Shown here: positions 37,922 through 46,376 of the stretch, one piece after another
Layout of the letters: each line of letters starts with the position of its first letter
Numbering within the stretch: position 1 is the stretch's first letter
Source of the DNA: Flavisphingopyxis sp963800335
Lineage (GTDB): Bacteria > Pseudomonadota > Alphaproteobacteria > Sphingomonadales > Sphingomonadaceae
Length of the DNA stretch: 64,000 bases
Direction of reading: 5' to 3'
NCBI GenBank assembly: GCA_963800335.1
Contig: CAWDAN010000007.1
Location: 496,001 to 560,000, forward strand
Position numbers and translations under genes: made by a program
Notes under the pieces: model-generated
What the model saw: the letters and a program-made list of their open reading frames with translations, nothing else
Told to the model about the DNA's origin: nothing
The model's database searches: none

Positions 37922-39892
37922 TCAGGCGTCGCGCGCCGACGCGTGGGTGCGATTGTACATCCAGGCGATGATACCGACGAAGACGATGATCGCGATCGGG
38001 ATGGCGAAGGCGAAATCCTCGCCGACGATTGCGAGCGGCACGTCGCTCCCGGTGGCGCCGACAATACCGGCAAACACCACGCCGAACAGGCTTTCGCCGA
38101 CGATCAGCCCGGTTGCGAGCAAGATGCCCATGCGGCTGTAGAATTCAGGGTTCCTGGCCCGTGCCGCCCGCTTTTCCCAAAGATGGCCGAGCACCGCGCC
38201 GACTGGCACGAGGATGGTGATCGACATCGGCAAATAAATCCCGATCCCGACGGCCAGCGGTGGGAGCCGCATTTTGCCCGCCTTGCCGAGCAGCACATCG
38301 ATGAGGATGACGATCGCGCCGATTCCCGCGCCATAGCCAATCAGATCCCAGCGCAGGTCACCGCCAAGAACGCCCTTGGCAAGCGCCGAAATCAACGCGG
38401 CTTGAGGTGCGGGCAACGCATTTTCCCCGGCATTGGCGGCCCCGGCAAAACCGAACGCTTCGTTGAGCAGGTCGAGCACCGGCGGGATGATCAGCGAACC
38501 GAAGGCGACGCCAAGGACGAGCGCGAGCTGCTGCTTCCAAGGCGTCGCGCCGACCAGTTGCCCGGTCTTGAGGTCCTGCAGGTTGTCGTTCGAAATCGTC
38601 GCGACCGAAAAGACGATCGCGGTGACGAACAGCGCATAGGCGACCAGCGCGGCGGTGTCGTTCTCTCCCATCGACCTGCCGAAAAACGCGGCGAGCATCA
38701 GCGCTGCGGCGATCACCGCGAGGATACCGACGCCGCTGACGGGCGAATTCGACGCGCCGATCAGGCCCGCCATATAGCCGGTCACCGCCGCGACGATCGC
38801 GCCGACGACGAGGACATAGGCAAGGCTGGCAAGGATCACCGGCACCGGGTTGGCCGCGATCGGCCCGCCCTGCGCGAACATGTAGAGCAGGATCGCGATC
38901 GGGATCAGCGACAAGAGGATCGTGCCGGCAACGATCGAAACCGGCAGGTCGCGCTCGGTGATATCGACCAGTTCGCCCGCGCCGCGCGCTTTGGATGCCG
39001 CCATCGAATCCCTGATCCCGCCAAGCACGGGGCCGAGGATCTTGAGCAAGGTCCACAGCGCCGCAATGCCGATCGTACCCGCGCCAATGAAGCGAACCTG
39101 CGTGGAAAACACCGTGCCAACGAGGTCGTCGACGGGCATCGCGCCGCCGCCCGGCAATGCCGCGGTCAGGATCGGCATCAGTCCGGCCCACGAAATCAGC
39201 ATGCCGACGAACATCGCGATCCCGACCGACAGGCCGACGAGATGGCCGACGCCGATCAATGCGAGGCTGAGGCTGGCACTCGCACCGCTCGCGCTGCCGC
39301 CGCCGAGACGGAAATTGCGCGCAACCTCTCCCGCCGCGAGCTTCGTCGCGATCAGGATGGCAAATCCGGCGCTGGCAAGGCTGCCCGCGAGGATCGTCGC
39401 CAGCCCCTTCTTGTTTTCCTCGGCGCCCTCGGCCGACTGCGATCCGACGCGCAGCACTTCGGCCGCCGCCACGCCTTCGGGATAGGGCAGGTCCGACCCG
39501 GTCACCAGCGCACGGCGCAGCGGGACCGAGAACATGACGCCGAGCACGCCCCCGACGAAGCACACCGCCGCCGTCGTCCAATAGGGAAAGCCCTGCCACC
39601 AGCCGACGATAACGAGCCCCGGCAGGACGAAAATGATCGCCGCGAGCGTCCCCGCCGCCGATGCAATCGTCTGGACGATGTTGTTTTCAAGGATGTTGGC
39701 GTCGCGGAACATCCGGAGGATCGCCATCGAGATGACCGCGGCGGGGATCGAGGTCGCGAAGGTCAGCCCGACCTTGAGACCGAGATAGACGTTGGCGGCG
39801 GTGAACAGCACGGTGATCAGCGCACCAAGCACGATCCCGCGTAGCGTCAGTTCACGCAGCGGTGCCGCCGCTCCCGGTGCTGCAGTTGCCAT
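37922..39892 (-). CDS. OPT family oligopeptide transporter
   Basis: A 656-residue membrane protein of the OPT family with about 15 predicted helices, proton-coupled symporters of oligopeptides or metal chelates. Typical segments are the N-terminal LTLRGIVLGALITVLFTAANVYLGLKVG, SIPAAVISMAILRMF, SDLPYPEGVAAAEVLRVG and PMSITILVPVGAVLGHLWE. It stands alone with promoter space on its 5' side; the substrate is not predictable. Confidence 0.92.
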   Translation of the reverse strand: MATAAPGAAAPLRELTLRGIVLGALITVLFTAANVYLGLKVGLTFATSIPAAVISMAILRMFRDANILENNIVQTIASAAGTLAAIIFVLPGLVIVGWWQGFPYWTTAAVCFVGGVLGVMFSVPLRRALVTGSDLPYPEGVAAAEVLRVGSQSAEGAEENKKGLATILAGSLASAGFAILIATKLAAGEVARNFRLGGGSASGASASLSLALIGVGHLVGLSVGIAMFVGMLISWAGLMPILTAALPGGGAMPVDDLVGTVFSTQVRFIGAGTIGIAALWTLLKILGPVLGGIRDSMAASKARGAGELVDITERDLPVSIVAGTILLSLIPIAILLYMFAQGGPIAANPVPVILASLAYVLVVGAIVAAVTGYMAGLIGASNSPVSGVGILAVIAAALMLAAFFGRSMGENDTAALVAYALFVTAIVFSVATISNDNLQDLKTGQLVGATPWKQQLALVLGVAFGSLIIPPVLDLLNEAFGFAGAANAGENALPAPQAALISALAKGVLGGDLRWDLIGYGAGIGAIVILIDVLLGKAGKMRLPPLAVGIGIYLPMSITILVPVGAVLGHLWEKRAARARNPEFYSRMGILLATGLIVGESLFGVVFAGIVGATGSDVPLAIVGEDFAFAIPIAIIVFVGIIAWMYNRTHASARDA

Positions 39893-39977
39893 GTCGATCT
39901 CCCCCTGATGTTGCGGAAGGTGTTACGCCCGCAGTATCGAAAGGCAATCGGAAAAATTGGCCGGAAAAATTGTCGTT

Positions 39978-40655
39978 TCAGCGCGTCAACAAGGGATAGG
40001 GATTGACCGGCGTACCTTCCCACCAGTCCTCGCCTTGCGCCATGCGGTTGATCGCGAAATGGAGATGCGGACCGTCGACGCTGGCGTTGCCGCTGTGTCC
40101 GACAAGGCCGATCGGCGCGCCGCGAGCGATCTTGTCGCCTTCTTTCAAGGTCGGATCATAAGCCTCTAGATGTGCATAATAATACATCCAGCGCCGATCG
40201 AGCGAGCGAACATAGGCGGTGATCCCGCCCCCGCCATTGCTGAAATACAGTTTCTCGACCGTTCCAGGTGCCGCCGCGACAACCGGCGTCCCGTCGGCGG
40301 CCATGATGTCGATCGCATCGTGCACACGATCGCCGCCGGCGCGCGCCTGGGTAAAGGTATCGACGAGGTCGCCGGGCCTCACCCCCGCAACCGGGATCGT
40401 CAACCTGCCCGATGGCGAGGGGTAGACGGGTTCGCGTTTTCGCGGCGCGGGACGCAACCTAGGCGCGGAAGAAGCAGCTGGAGCAGCTGCCTCTCCCGGC
40501 GCCGCAGCATCGCCGCGCGGACCGGCGACACCGAAATCGCCCCCGCTGCTGACGTACAGATACGCGCCCGCGACGATCCACAGCGCCGACGTGACGACCG
40601 CGGTTAGCGCGATCGTCTTGGTCGTCCGCCGCCAGCCTGGGGTCGCGTCGCTCAT
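39978..40655 (-). CDS. M23 family metallopeptidase
   Basis: A 225-residue LytM-type peptidase. A membrane anchor lies at about 15-35 (IALTAVVTSALWIVAGAYLYV), followed by an Ala/Pro-rich linker and the M23 domain with the zinc motifs HDAIDIMA and HLHFAINRM. It cleaves or regulates cleavage of peptidoglycan cross-links in the periplasm. The zinc ligand pair HxxxD and HxH are intact, so it should be active. It lies ten bases downstream of the L,D-transpeptidase gene, pointing to a joint envelope role. Confidence 0.9.
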   Translation of the reverse strand: MSDATPGWRRTTKTIALTAVVTSALWIVAGAYLYVSSGGDFGVAGPRGDAAAPGEAAAPAASSAPRLRPAPRKREPVYPSPSGRLTIPVAGVRPGDLVDTFTQARAGGDRVHDAIDIMAADGTPVVAAAPGTVEKLYFSNGGGGITAYVRSLDRRWMYYYAHLEAYDPTLKEGDKIARGAPIGLVGHSGNASVDGPHLHFAINRMAQGEDWWEGTPVNPYPLLTR

Positions 40656-40664
40656 CGCTGGGGT

Positions 40665-41897
40665 TTAAGCCTGAAAGACGACCTTTGTCGAGGTCGAGAC
40701 CATCTGGGCAAGGCGTGCCGCGTCCCAATTGGTCAGGCGGACGCAGCCATGGCTTTCCGCGCTGCCGATCGTCTCGGGCGCTGAAGTGCCGTGGATGCCG
40801 TAATGTTCCTTGGTCAGGTCGATCCAGACGACGCCGACCGGGCCGTTCGGACCCGGCGGCAACGTCGCCTTGGCGTCGCTGTCCTTGGCATCCCAGAACA
40901 GGTCGGGATTGTAGTTGAACGGCGGATTCTTGGCGACGCCCGTGATGCCCCAGTTACCCAGCGGCAACGGGTCGTGCGTCGATCCCATCGTCGCGGTGAA
41001 GGCGGCGATCAACTTGCCGCTGTCGTCGAACGCCTGCAGCGTGCCGTCGGACTTGTCGACGACGATCTTGGCCGCCTTGGGCTGGTCGCTGCCGACGCCA
41101 AGCATCTTGAGCGTATCGCGCCACTTGCTGTCGGCGACCTGCGATGGATCGATCTTGTCACCGCCGATATTGGGGACGCGCAGCTTCTGCCCTGCGCTGA
41201 AGAACGACTTCGACGCGGTTCCGGCGTCGGCCTTGGCTTGCTCGTTGCCCGCCATGTCGCTGCTGGAGACGCTCTTCGCCGATGACGTCATGGCGTCACC
41301 ATTGGCGGGAGCAGCCAGTCCCGCGGGTTTCCCGCCGGGGTTGAGTTCCTTCAGGACATCGATCGTGGTGTGAAAGCGCTCGGCGAGCTTTTCGTCGAGG
41401 CTTTCATAACCGAGCCGGTCCATCTTCGCTTCGGCCTGCGGGTCGCCATGCGGGATCTTGACGAACGGACCCTCGGCGAAGTCGGCGGGGATCGTCACGA
41501 CGCGCGTCGCGGGAATTTTCGACCACTGCGACAACGCCTGCTTGGTCGCTTCGTCGAGTTCGCCGGTAACCTTGAGATTGTTAGCGGTCTGGAACCCGGT
41601 AATCGCGTTCCTGGTCGATGCGCCCATCTTGCCGTCGACCACGCCCGGGGTGAAGCCAAGCCGGTCGAGCACGACCTGGGCCTGCATCATCGGGCGCGGC
41701 TTGTCGTCGCCTTCGACGCCGGACATGTCGCCAGTCATGTCGTCGTTCGACGCCATCGGGTCGGCTTGCCAGCCGGTCTGCAACGCTTCGGAATTGTCGG
41801 CAGCGGCGACTTCGGTCTTCTGGTCGCCGTCATCGGCGAAGTTGCAGGCCGAAAGCGCCAGCGCGGAACCGGCGGCGAGAAGGATGAATTTGGTCAT
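40665..41897 (-). CDS. L,D-transpeptidase lipoprotein with peptidoglycan-binding domain
   Basis: A 410-residue lipoprotein (lipobox LSAC, Cys19). The peptidoglycan-binding domain covers about 60-110 (VLDRLGFTPGVVDGKMGAST), then a LysM-like stretch and a YkuD catalytic domain ending in ESHGCVRLTN, which holds the catalytic Cys, plus an upstream HG. It makes meso-DAP cross-links or attaches lipoproteins. The start at MTKFILLAAGSALALSAC was chosen over an ORF extension of 82 codons without signal character. It forms an apparent unit with the M23 gene. Confidence 0.9.
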   Translation of the reverse strand: MTKFILLAAGSALALSACNFADDGDQKTEVAAADNSEALQTGWQADPMASNDDMTGDMSGVEGDDKPRPMMQAQVVLDRLGFTPGVVDGKMGASTRNAITGFQTANNLKVTGELDEATKQALSQWSKIPATRVVTIPADFAEGPFVKIPHGDPQAEAKMDRLGYESLDEKLAERFHTTIDVLKELNPGGKPAGLAAPANGDAMTSSAKSVSSSDMAGNEQAKADAGTASKSFFSAGQKLRVPNIGGDKIDPSQVADSKWRDTLKMLGVGSDQPKAAKIVVDKSDGTLQAFDDSGKLIAAFTATMGSTHDPLPLGNWGITGVAKNPPFNYNPDLFWDAKDSDAKATLPPGPNGPVGVVWIDLTKEHYGIHGTSAPETIGSAESHGCVRLTNWDAARLAQMVSTSTKVVFQA

Positions 41898-41994
41898 GTA
41901 CGAAAACTCCGGGATCGTTCGCGGCGCGCGGAGGCGGCGCCTTCGCAGCATCAAACGCACGACAAGCGATTGAGTTTCCGTAACGATTGCGGCG

Positions 41995-42639
41995 CTAGCG
42001 CCGGATCTCCGCGAACAGTTCGGCAAACTGCTTGACCACCGCGGCCTCGTCGCCGTTCCACACCGCGCCGCATGCCGCGACGAAATCGGCACCCGCCTCG
42101 ACCAGTGGCCGCGCGTTATCGGGCGTGATCCCGCCGATCGCAACGCACGGCAGTTCGAAGATGCTGTTCCACCATGTCAGGATCGCGGGCTCGGGGCGAT
42201 ATTCGCTCGGCTTGGTCTGCGTTTCGTAAAACGCGCCAAAGGCGACGTAGTCGACCCCCGCTTCACCCGCCTCCATCGCAAAATGGCGGCTGTCGTGGCA
42301 GGTCGCACCGATCTGGACGCTCGGCCCGAGCTCGGCGCGCGCTTCCTTGATGTCACCGTCCGAACGACCGAGATGGACGCCGTCGGCGCCGAGCCGCCTG
42401 GCCAGGCTGACCGAATCGTTGACGATGAAGGCGGTGTCGGCATCGGCGCAAATCCGCTGCAGCGGCTCGGCAAGGCGAGCGGCTTCGTGCGGATCGACGC
42501 CCTTGACGCGAAACTGGAACGCCGCGACCGGCGCGGCATCGAGCGCGCGGCGCAAACGATCGGGAAACTCGCCGGCGACGTGCTGCGGCGAAATGAGATA
42601 GAGCTGGCAGGGCGGCTGGCGCGGGGGCGATTTGGTCAT
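41995..42639 (-). CDS. thiE: Thiamine phosphate synthase
   Basis: A 214-residue TIM-barrel enzyme joining the pyrimidine (HMP-PP) and thiazole phosphates of thiamine. Family segments are PQHVAGEFPDRLRRAL, the diphosphate motif NDSVSLARRLGADGVHLGRSDG, IGATCHDSRH, VDYVAFGAFYET and the phosphate loop VAIGGITPDNARPLVEAGADFVA. No other thiamine gene is adjacent and no TPP riboswitch is visible upstream. Confidence 0.93.
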   Translation of the reverse strand: MTKSPPRQPPCQLYLISPQHVAGEFPDRLRRALDAAPVAAFQFRVKGVDPHEAARLAEPLQRICADADTAFIVNDSVSLARRLGADGVHLGRSDGDIKEARAELGPSVQIGATCHDSRHFAMEAGEAGVDYVAFGAFYETQTKPSEYRPEPAILTWWNSIFELPCVAIGGITPDNARPLVEAGADFVAACGAVWNGDEAAVVKQFAELFAEIRR

Positions 42640-42741
42640 GGCGCCGCTCTAGCGAGGTTGGGCGCCCGCGCAAATGGCGTGTTGCAAATGGCACATCATA
42701 CCGTTCATCGCTGGTGCAGCCCTGACCGAGGAAAATATCCC

Positions 42742-43128
42742 ATGACCTATCGAATCCCGCTCGCCGCCCTGCCCCTCGCCCTGCTCCTCCCGACAACCGG
42801 CTGCGTGACGACGCAGCAGGTCGCGCGCGACGACGGCTATGCCCGCCTGAACGAGCCGACGCGCGCCGGCCCGCTCATCGTTCGCCCGACCAAGATCGTC
42901 GAGGACAGCCGCTGCCCGGTCAATGCGCGCTGCGTCTGGGCCGGCCGGCTGGTGGTGCGGGCCAGCGTCACGTTCGGCGAGGCCCAAGAAACGCGCGAGC
43001 TGACGCTCGGCGAACCGGTCGCGATCGCGGGCGGCGCGCTCGTCCTCGACAGCGGCGAGCCGGGCAAGCTCGCCGGGCAGGAAACCAAGCCCGGCGACTA
43101 TCGCCTGCATTTCAGTTTTGCGGACTAG
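42742..43128 (+). CDS. Lipoprotein with SRCPxxxxCxWAG motif
   Basis: A 128-residue lipoprotein. The lipobox is TTGC (Cys21), and the ATG has GAGGA at a good distance. The body carries EDSRCPVNARCVWAGRLVVR (about 54-73), a pattern seen in a widespread unannotated family of bacterial secreted proteins: two cysteines, probably a disulfide, then a beta-rich C-terminus with YRLHFSF. Its last four bases overlap the convergent aldolase gene. Function unknown. Confidence 0.75.
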   Translation: MTYRIPLAALPLALLLPTTGCVTTQQVARDDGYARLNEPTRAGPLIVRPTKIVEDSRCPVNARCVWAGRLVVRASVTFGEAQETRELTLGEPVAIAGGALVLDSGEPGKLAGQETKPGDYRLHFSFAD

Positions 43129-44012
43129 CTCGCCGAGGCCGTCGAGATCTGGTCGATCGCGGTGCCCAGCGACGCGTCGAACGCGTCGTCGCTCATGTCG
43201 TAGCGCAGGTCTGACAGCAGCGCGCGGCTGAAGCTGGCGATCATGCCCTTGTTCCTGGCAAGTTCACGGCACGCGTCTTCGCGGCTGTAACCGCCCGACA
43301 GCGCGACGACGCGCAGCACGCGCGGATGATCGACGATATCGTCATACAGTCCAGCGCTGGCAGGCAGCGACAGCTTGAGCATCACCCGGCGATCGTCGGG
43401 CAGCGCATCAAGCGCCTTGACCAGTTCGCGGTGGAGCATGACGTCGGCTTCGGCCCGTTCAGGGCTCTTGAGCGAAATTTCGGGTTCGATGATCGGCATC
43501 AGACCGGCGTCGACGATCTCGTTCGCGACCTGGAACTGCTGTTCGACAATCGCCGCGATCCCGGCGGGATTGGCGCGTTCGATGACCGAGCGCATCTTGG
43601 TCCCGAATATGCCTTTCGCCCTGGCGCGTTTGAGGAGGTCGCCGAGGCCGGGCATCGGTTTCATCAGCTTGACCCCGTCGGCTTCATCCTCGAGGCCCTT
43701 GTCGACCTTGAGGAAGGGCACGATGCCGCGGTCCTTGAGGACATCGGGCACGGGCTTGCCGTCGATGTCGCCGTCCATCGTCCGTTCGAACAGGATCGCG
43801 CCGATGACCTTGCCGTTTCCGAACGACGGCGAACTGATGATCCGGCTGCGCATCGCGTGGATCAGGCCGAACATCTCTTCGTCGCTGGAATAGGCGTCTT
43901 CGCCGATGCCATAGCCCGCCAGCGCGCCGGGAGTCGAACCACCGCTCTGGTCGAGCGCGGCGATAAAGCCCTGCCCCTCTGCCATCTGTTTCATCATTTC
44001 GGAATCGTGCAT
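43125..44012 (-). CDS. fda: Fructose-bisphosphate aldolase, class I
   Basis: A 295-residue Schiff-base aldolase of the bacterial fda type, interconverting fructose 1,6-bisphosphate and triose phosphates. Marks are ALDQSGGSTPGAL, LFERTMDG, FLKVDKGLE, GTKMRSVI, IIEPEISL and the lysine-bearing MLKLSLP segment that holds the likely Schiff-base Lys, then ALSGGYSREDAC. It is the last gene in a tkt-gap-pgk-fda run on the minus strand, so it works in gluconeogenesis or lower glycolysis alongside the Entner-Doudoroff route typical of sphingomonads. Confidence 0.93.
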   Translation of the reverse strand: MHDSEMMKQMAEGQGFIAALDQSGGSTPGALAGYGIGEDAYSSDEEMFGLIHAMRSRIISSPSFGNGKVIGAILFERTMDGDIDGKPVPDVLKDRGIVPFLKVDKGLEDEADGVKLMKPMPGLGDLLKRARAKGIFGTKMRSVIERANPAGIAAIVEQQFQVANEIVDAGLMPIIEPEISLKSPERAEADVMLHRELVKALDALPDDRRVMLKLSLPASAGLYDDIVDHPRVLRVVALSGGYSREDACRELARNKGMIASFSRALLSDLRYDMSDDAFDASLGTAIDQISTASAS

Positions 44013-44044
44013 CGTGCTGTCCCTCGATCTTGCTATATGAACGG

Positions 44045-45256
44045 TTATGAGCGCCTCAGCGCGGTGACCCCGGGCAGTTCACGACCTTCCATCCATTCCA
44101 GGAAAGCGCCGCCTGCCGTTGAAACAAAAGTGAAATCCTTCGCCACGCCAGCGTGATTAAGGGCCGAGACGGTATCGCCGCCGCCGGCCACCGAAACGAG
44201 CGACCCTTCACGCGTGAGCGCCGCGGCATGGCGCGCCAGCGCAACGGTCGCGGCATCGAAGGGCGGGGTTTCGAACGCACCCAGCGGGCCGTTCCAGACC
44301 AGCGTGCGACACGTCTTCAAGACGTCAGCCAATGCCTCGGTCGCGGCGGGGCCGATATCGAGGATCATCTCGTCGGCGGCGACCTCATGCACGTTGCAGG
44401 TGCGCAAAGACGGAGGATTGGCGGCGAATTCCTTTGCCACCACGACGTCATAAGGCAGATGCACCGTGCAGTTCGCACTGTCGGCGGCATCGAGGATCGC
44501 CACGGCGGTATCGGTCAGGTCGTGCTCGCACAAGGATTTGCCGACATCGACACCGCGCGCGGCGAGGAAGGTGTTGGCCATGCCGCCACCGATGATCAAG
44601 TGGTCGACCTTGCCGACGAGGTGGCGCAGCACGTCGAGCTTGCTCGACACCTTGGCGCCACCGACCACCGCCGCGACGGGCCGTTCGGGATTGCCAAGCG
44701 CCGCCTCGAGCGCGGTGAGCTCGGCCTCCATCGCGCGTCCGGCATAGGCAGGCAGTGCGTGCGCGAGGCCCTCGGTCGAGGCGTGCGCGCGGTGGCTGAC
44801 CGAAAAGGCGTCGTTGACATACATGTCGCCGACCCGCGCCATTTCGGCGACCAGCGCGGGATCGTTGGTCGTTTCGCCCGGCTCGAAGCGCGTATTCTCG
44901 AGCACTCCGATATCGCCCGGCTCAAGTACCGCAGCGCCATCGATCGCGCCCTGGCCCGACGAATAGGGAATGAACATCACCTCGCGGCCGAGCACATGTT
45001 CGAGCGTGCCGGTGATCATGCTGAGCGATTCGGTCGAGCTCTTGGCCCCCTTTGGCCGCCCGAAATGGCTTAGCAGCAGGACGATCGCGCCCTTGTCGGC
45101 AAGCTCTGTGATCGTCGGCACAGCGGCGCGCATCCGCGTGTCGTCGGTCACCCGCCCGTCGGCAAACGGCACGTTGAGATCGACGCGGACGAGCACGCGC
45201 TTGCCCGTCACGTCGCCGATGTCATCGAGGGTCTTGAATGGCCTGGTCATGTTCAA
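44045..45256 (-). CDS. pgk: Phosphoglycerate kinase
   Basis: A 403-residue enzyme transferring phosphate between 1,3-bisphosphoglycerate and ADP. Motifs: GKRVLVRVDLNVPFADGR, LLSHFGRPKG, VNDAFSVSHRAHAS, VVGGAKVSSKLDVL, WNGPLGAFE and VAGGGDTVSAL. It lies in line with gap and tkt, 88 bases downstream of gap. Confidence 0.97.
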   Translation of the reverse strand: MNMTRPFKTLDDIGDVTGKRVLVRVDLNVPFADGRVTDDTRMRAAVPTITELADKGAIVLLLSHFGRPKGAKSSTESLSMITGTLEHVLGREVMFIPYSSGQGAIDGAAVLEPGDIGVLENTRFEPGETTNDPALVAEMARVGDMYVNDAFSVSHRAHASTEGLAHALPAYAGRAMEAELTALEAALGNPERPVAAVVGGAKVSSKLDVLRHLVGKVDHLIIGGGMANTFLAARGVDVGKSLCEHDLTDTAVAILDAADSANCTVHLPYDVVVAKEFAANPPSLRTCNVHEVAADEMILDIGPAATEALADVLKTCRTLVWNGPLGAFETPPFDAATVALARHAAALTREGSLVSVAGGGDTVSALNHAGVAKDFTFVSTAGGAFLEWMEGRELPGVTALRRS

Positions 45257-45344
45257 CTTCCGTAGAGCCGAGCGGTCGAGGCTCGTTTGTCATTACCGAT
45301 CGACGCGCTTCGACAAGCCCGGCACCACCGATTGCGATCCTGTC

Positions 45345-46355
45345 CTAGAGCAACCCCGCCATCACGCCGGCGGTATCGATCATGCGGTTCGAGAAGCCCC
45401 ATTCGTTGTCGTACCACGATACGACGCGGCACAGCTTGCCGTCCATCACCGAGGTTTCGAGGCTGTCGATCGTCGAGCTGGCCGGATAGTGGTTGAAGTC
45501 CGAGCTGACGAGCGGCTGGTCGGTGTAATCGAGCACGCCCTTCATCGGGCCCTGTTCGGATGCCGCCTTGAGCGCGGCGTTGATTTCCTCGACCGTGGTG
45601 TCGCGGCCCGGGGTGAAGACGAGGTCGACCAAGCTGACATTGGGCGTCGGCACGCGCACCGACGATCCGTCGAGCTTGCCGTTGAGTTCGGGCAGGACAA
45701 GGCCGACCGCGCGCGCCGCGCCGGTCGTCGTCGGGATCATGTTCTGCGCCCCGCCGCGCGCACGGCGCATGTCGCTGTGCATCTGGTCGAGCATGCGCTG
45801 GTCGTTGGTGTAGCTGTGGATCGTCGTCATGAAACCGCGCTCGATCCCGACCAGGTCGTTGAGCACCTTGGCGACCGGCGCGAGGCAGTTGGTCGTGCAG
45901 CTGGCGTTCGAGACGATGACGTCTTCGCTGGTCAGCGTGTCGTGGTTGACGCCGTAGACGATCGTCGCCGAGACGTTCTTCGCCGGTGCCGAGATCAGGA
46001 CGCGCTTGGCGCCCGCCTTCAGATGCGGCTCGGCGGCCTCGTGCGACTGGAAGAAGCCGGTGCATTCGAGGACGATATCGATGCCCATGTCGGCGTGCGG
46101 CAGGTTGCCCGGATCGCGCTCAGACGTCACCGCGATCTTCTTGCCGTTGACGGTGATGCTGTTCGCGTCGGCGCTGACGTCGCCGGGGAAACGGCCATGC
46201 GTCGAATCATACTGGAACAGCAGCGCATTGGCCTTGGCATCGGCAAGGTCGTTGATCGCGACGAGCTCGAGATCATGATCGTCGCGCTCGAGGATGGCGC
46301 GAGCGACGAGGCGACCGATGCGCCCGAAACCGTTAATGGCGACTTTTACCGTCAT
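45345..46355 (-). CDS. gap: Glyceraldehyde-3-phosphate dehydrogenase
   Basis: A 336-residue type I dehydrogenase. The NAD site is NGFGRIGRLVARAILE, the catalytic Cys is in SNASCTTNCLAPVAKVL, and the C-terminal active-site strand contains WYDNEWGFSNRM. It lies 21 bases downstream of tkt and upstream of pgk, as in many alphaproteobacteria. Confidence 0.97.
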   Translation of the reverse strand: MTVKVAINGFGRIGRLVARAILERDDHDLELVAINDLADAKANALLFQYDSTHGRFPGDVSADANSITVNGKKIAVTSERDPGNLPHADMGIDIVLECTGFFQSHEAAEPHLKAGAKRVLISAPAKNVSATIVYGVNHDTLTSEDVIVSNASCTTNCLAPVAKVLNDLVGIERGFMTTIHSYTNDQRMLDQMHSDMRRARGGAQNMIPTTTGAARAVGLVLPELNGKLDGSSVRVPTPNVSLVDLVFTPGRDTTVEEINAALKAASEQGPMKGVLDYTDQPLVSSDFNHYPASSTIDSLETSVMDGKLCRVVSWYDNEWGFSNRMIDTAGVMAGLL

Positions 46356-46376
46356 CGAGTAACTCCTTGGATTAAA

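Noticed and set aside
39950..39972. Direct repeat GGAAAAATTG spaced by three bases upstream of the OPT transporter gene
   Set aside because: Two short copies in an AT-rich patch; too little to call an operator or repeat family.
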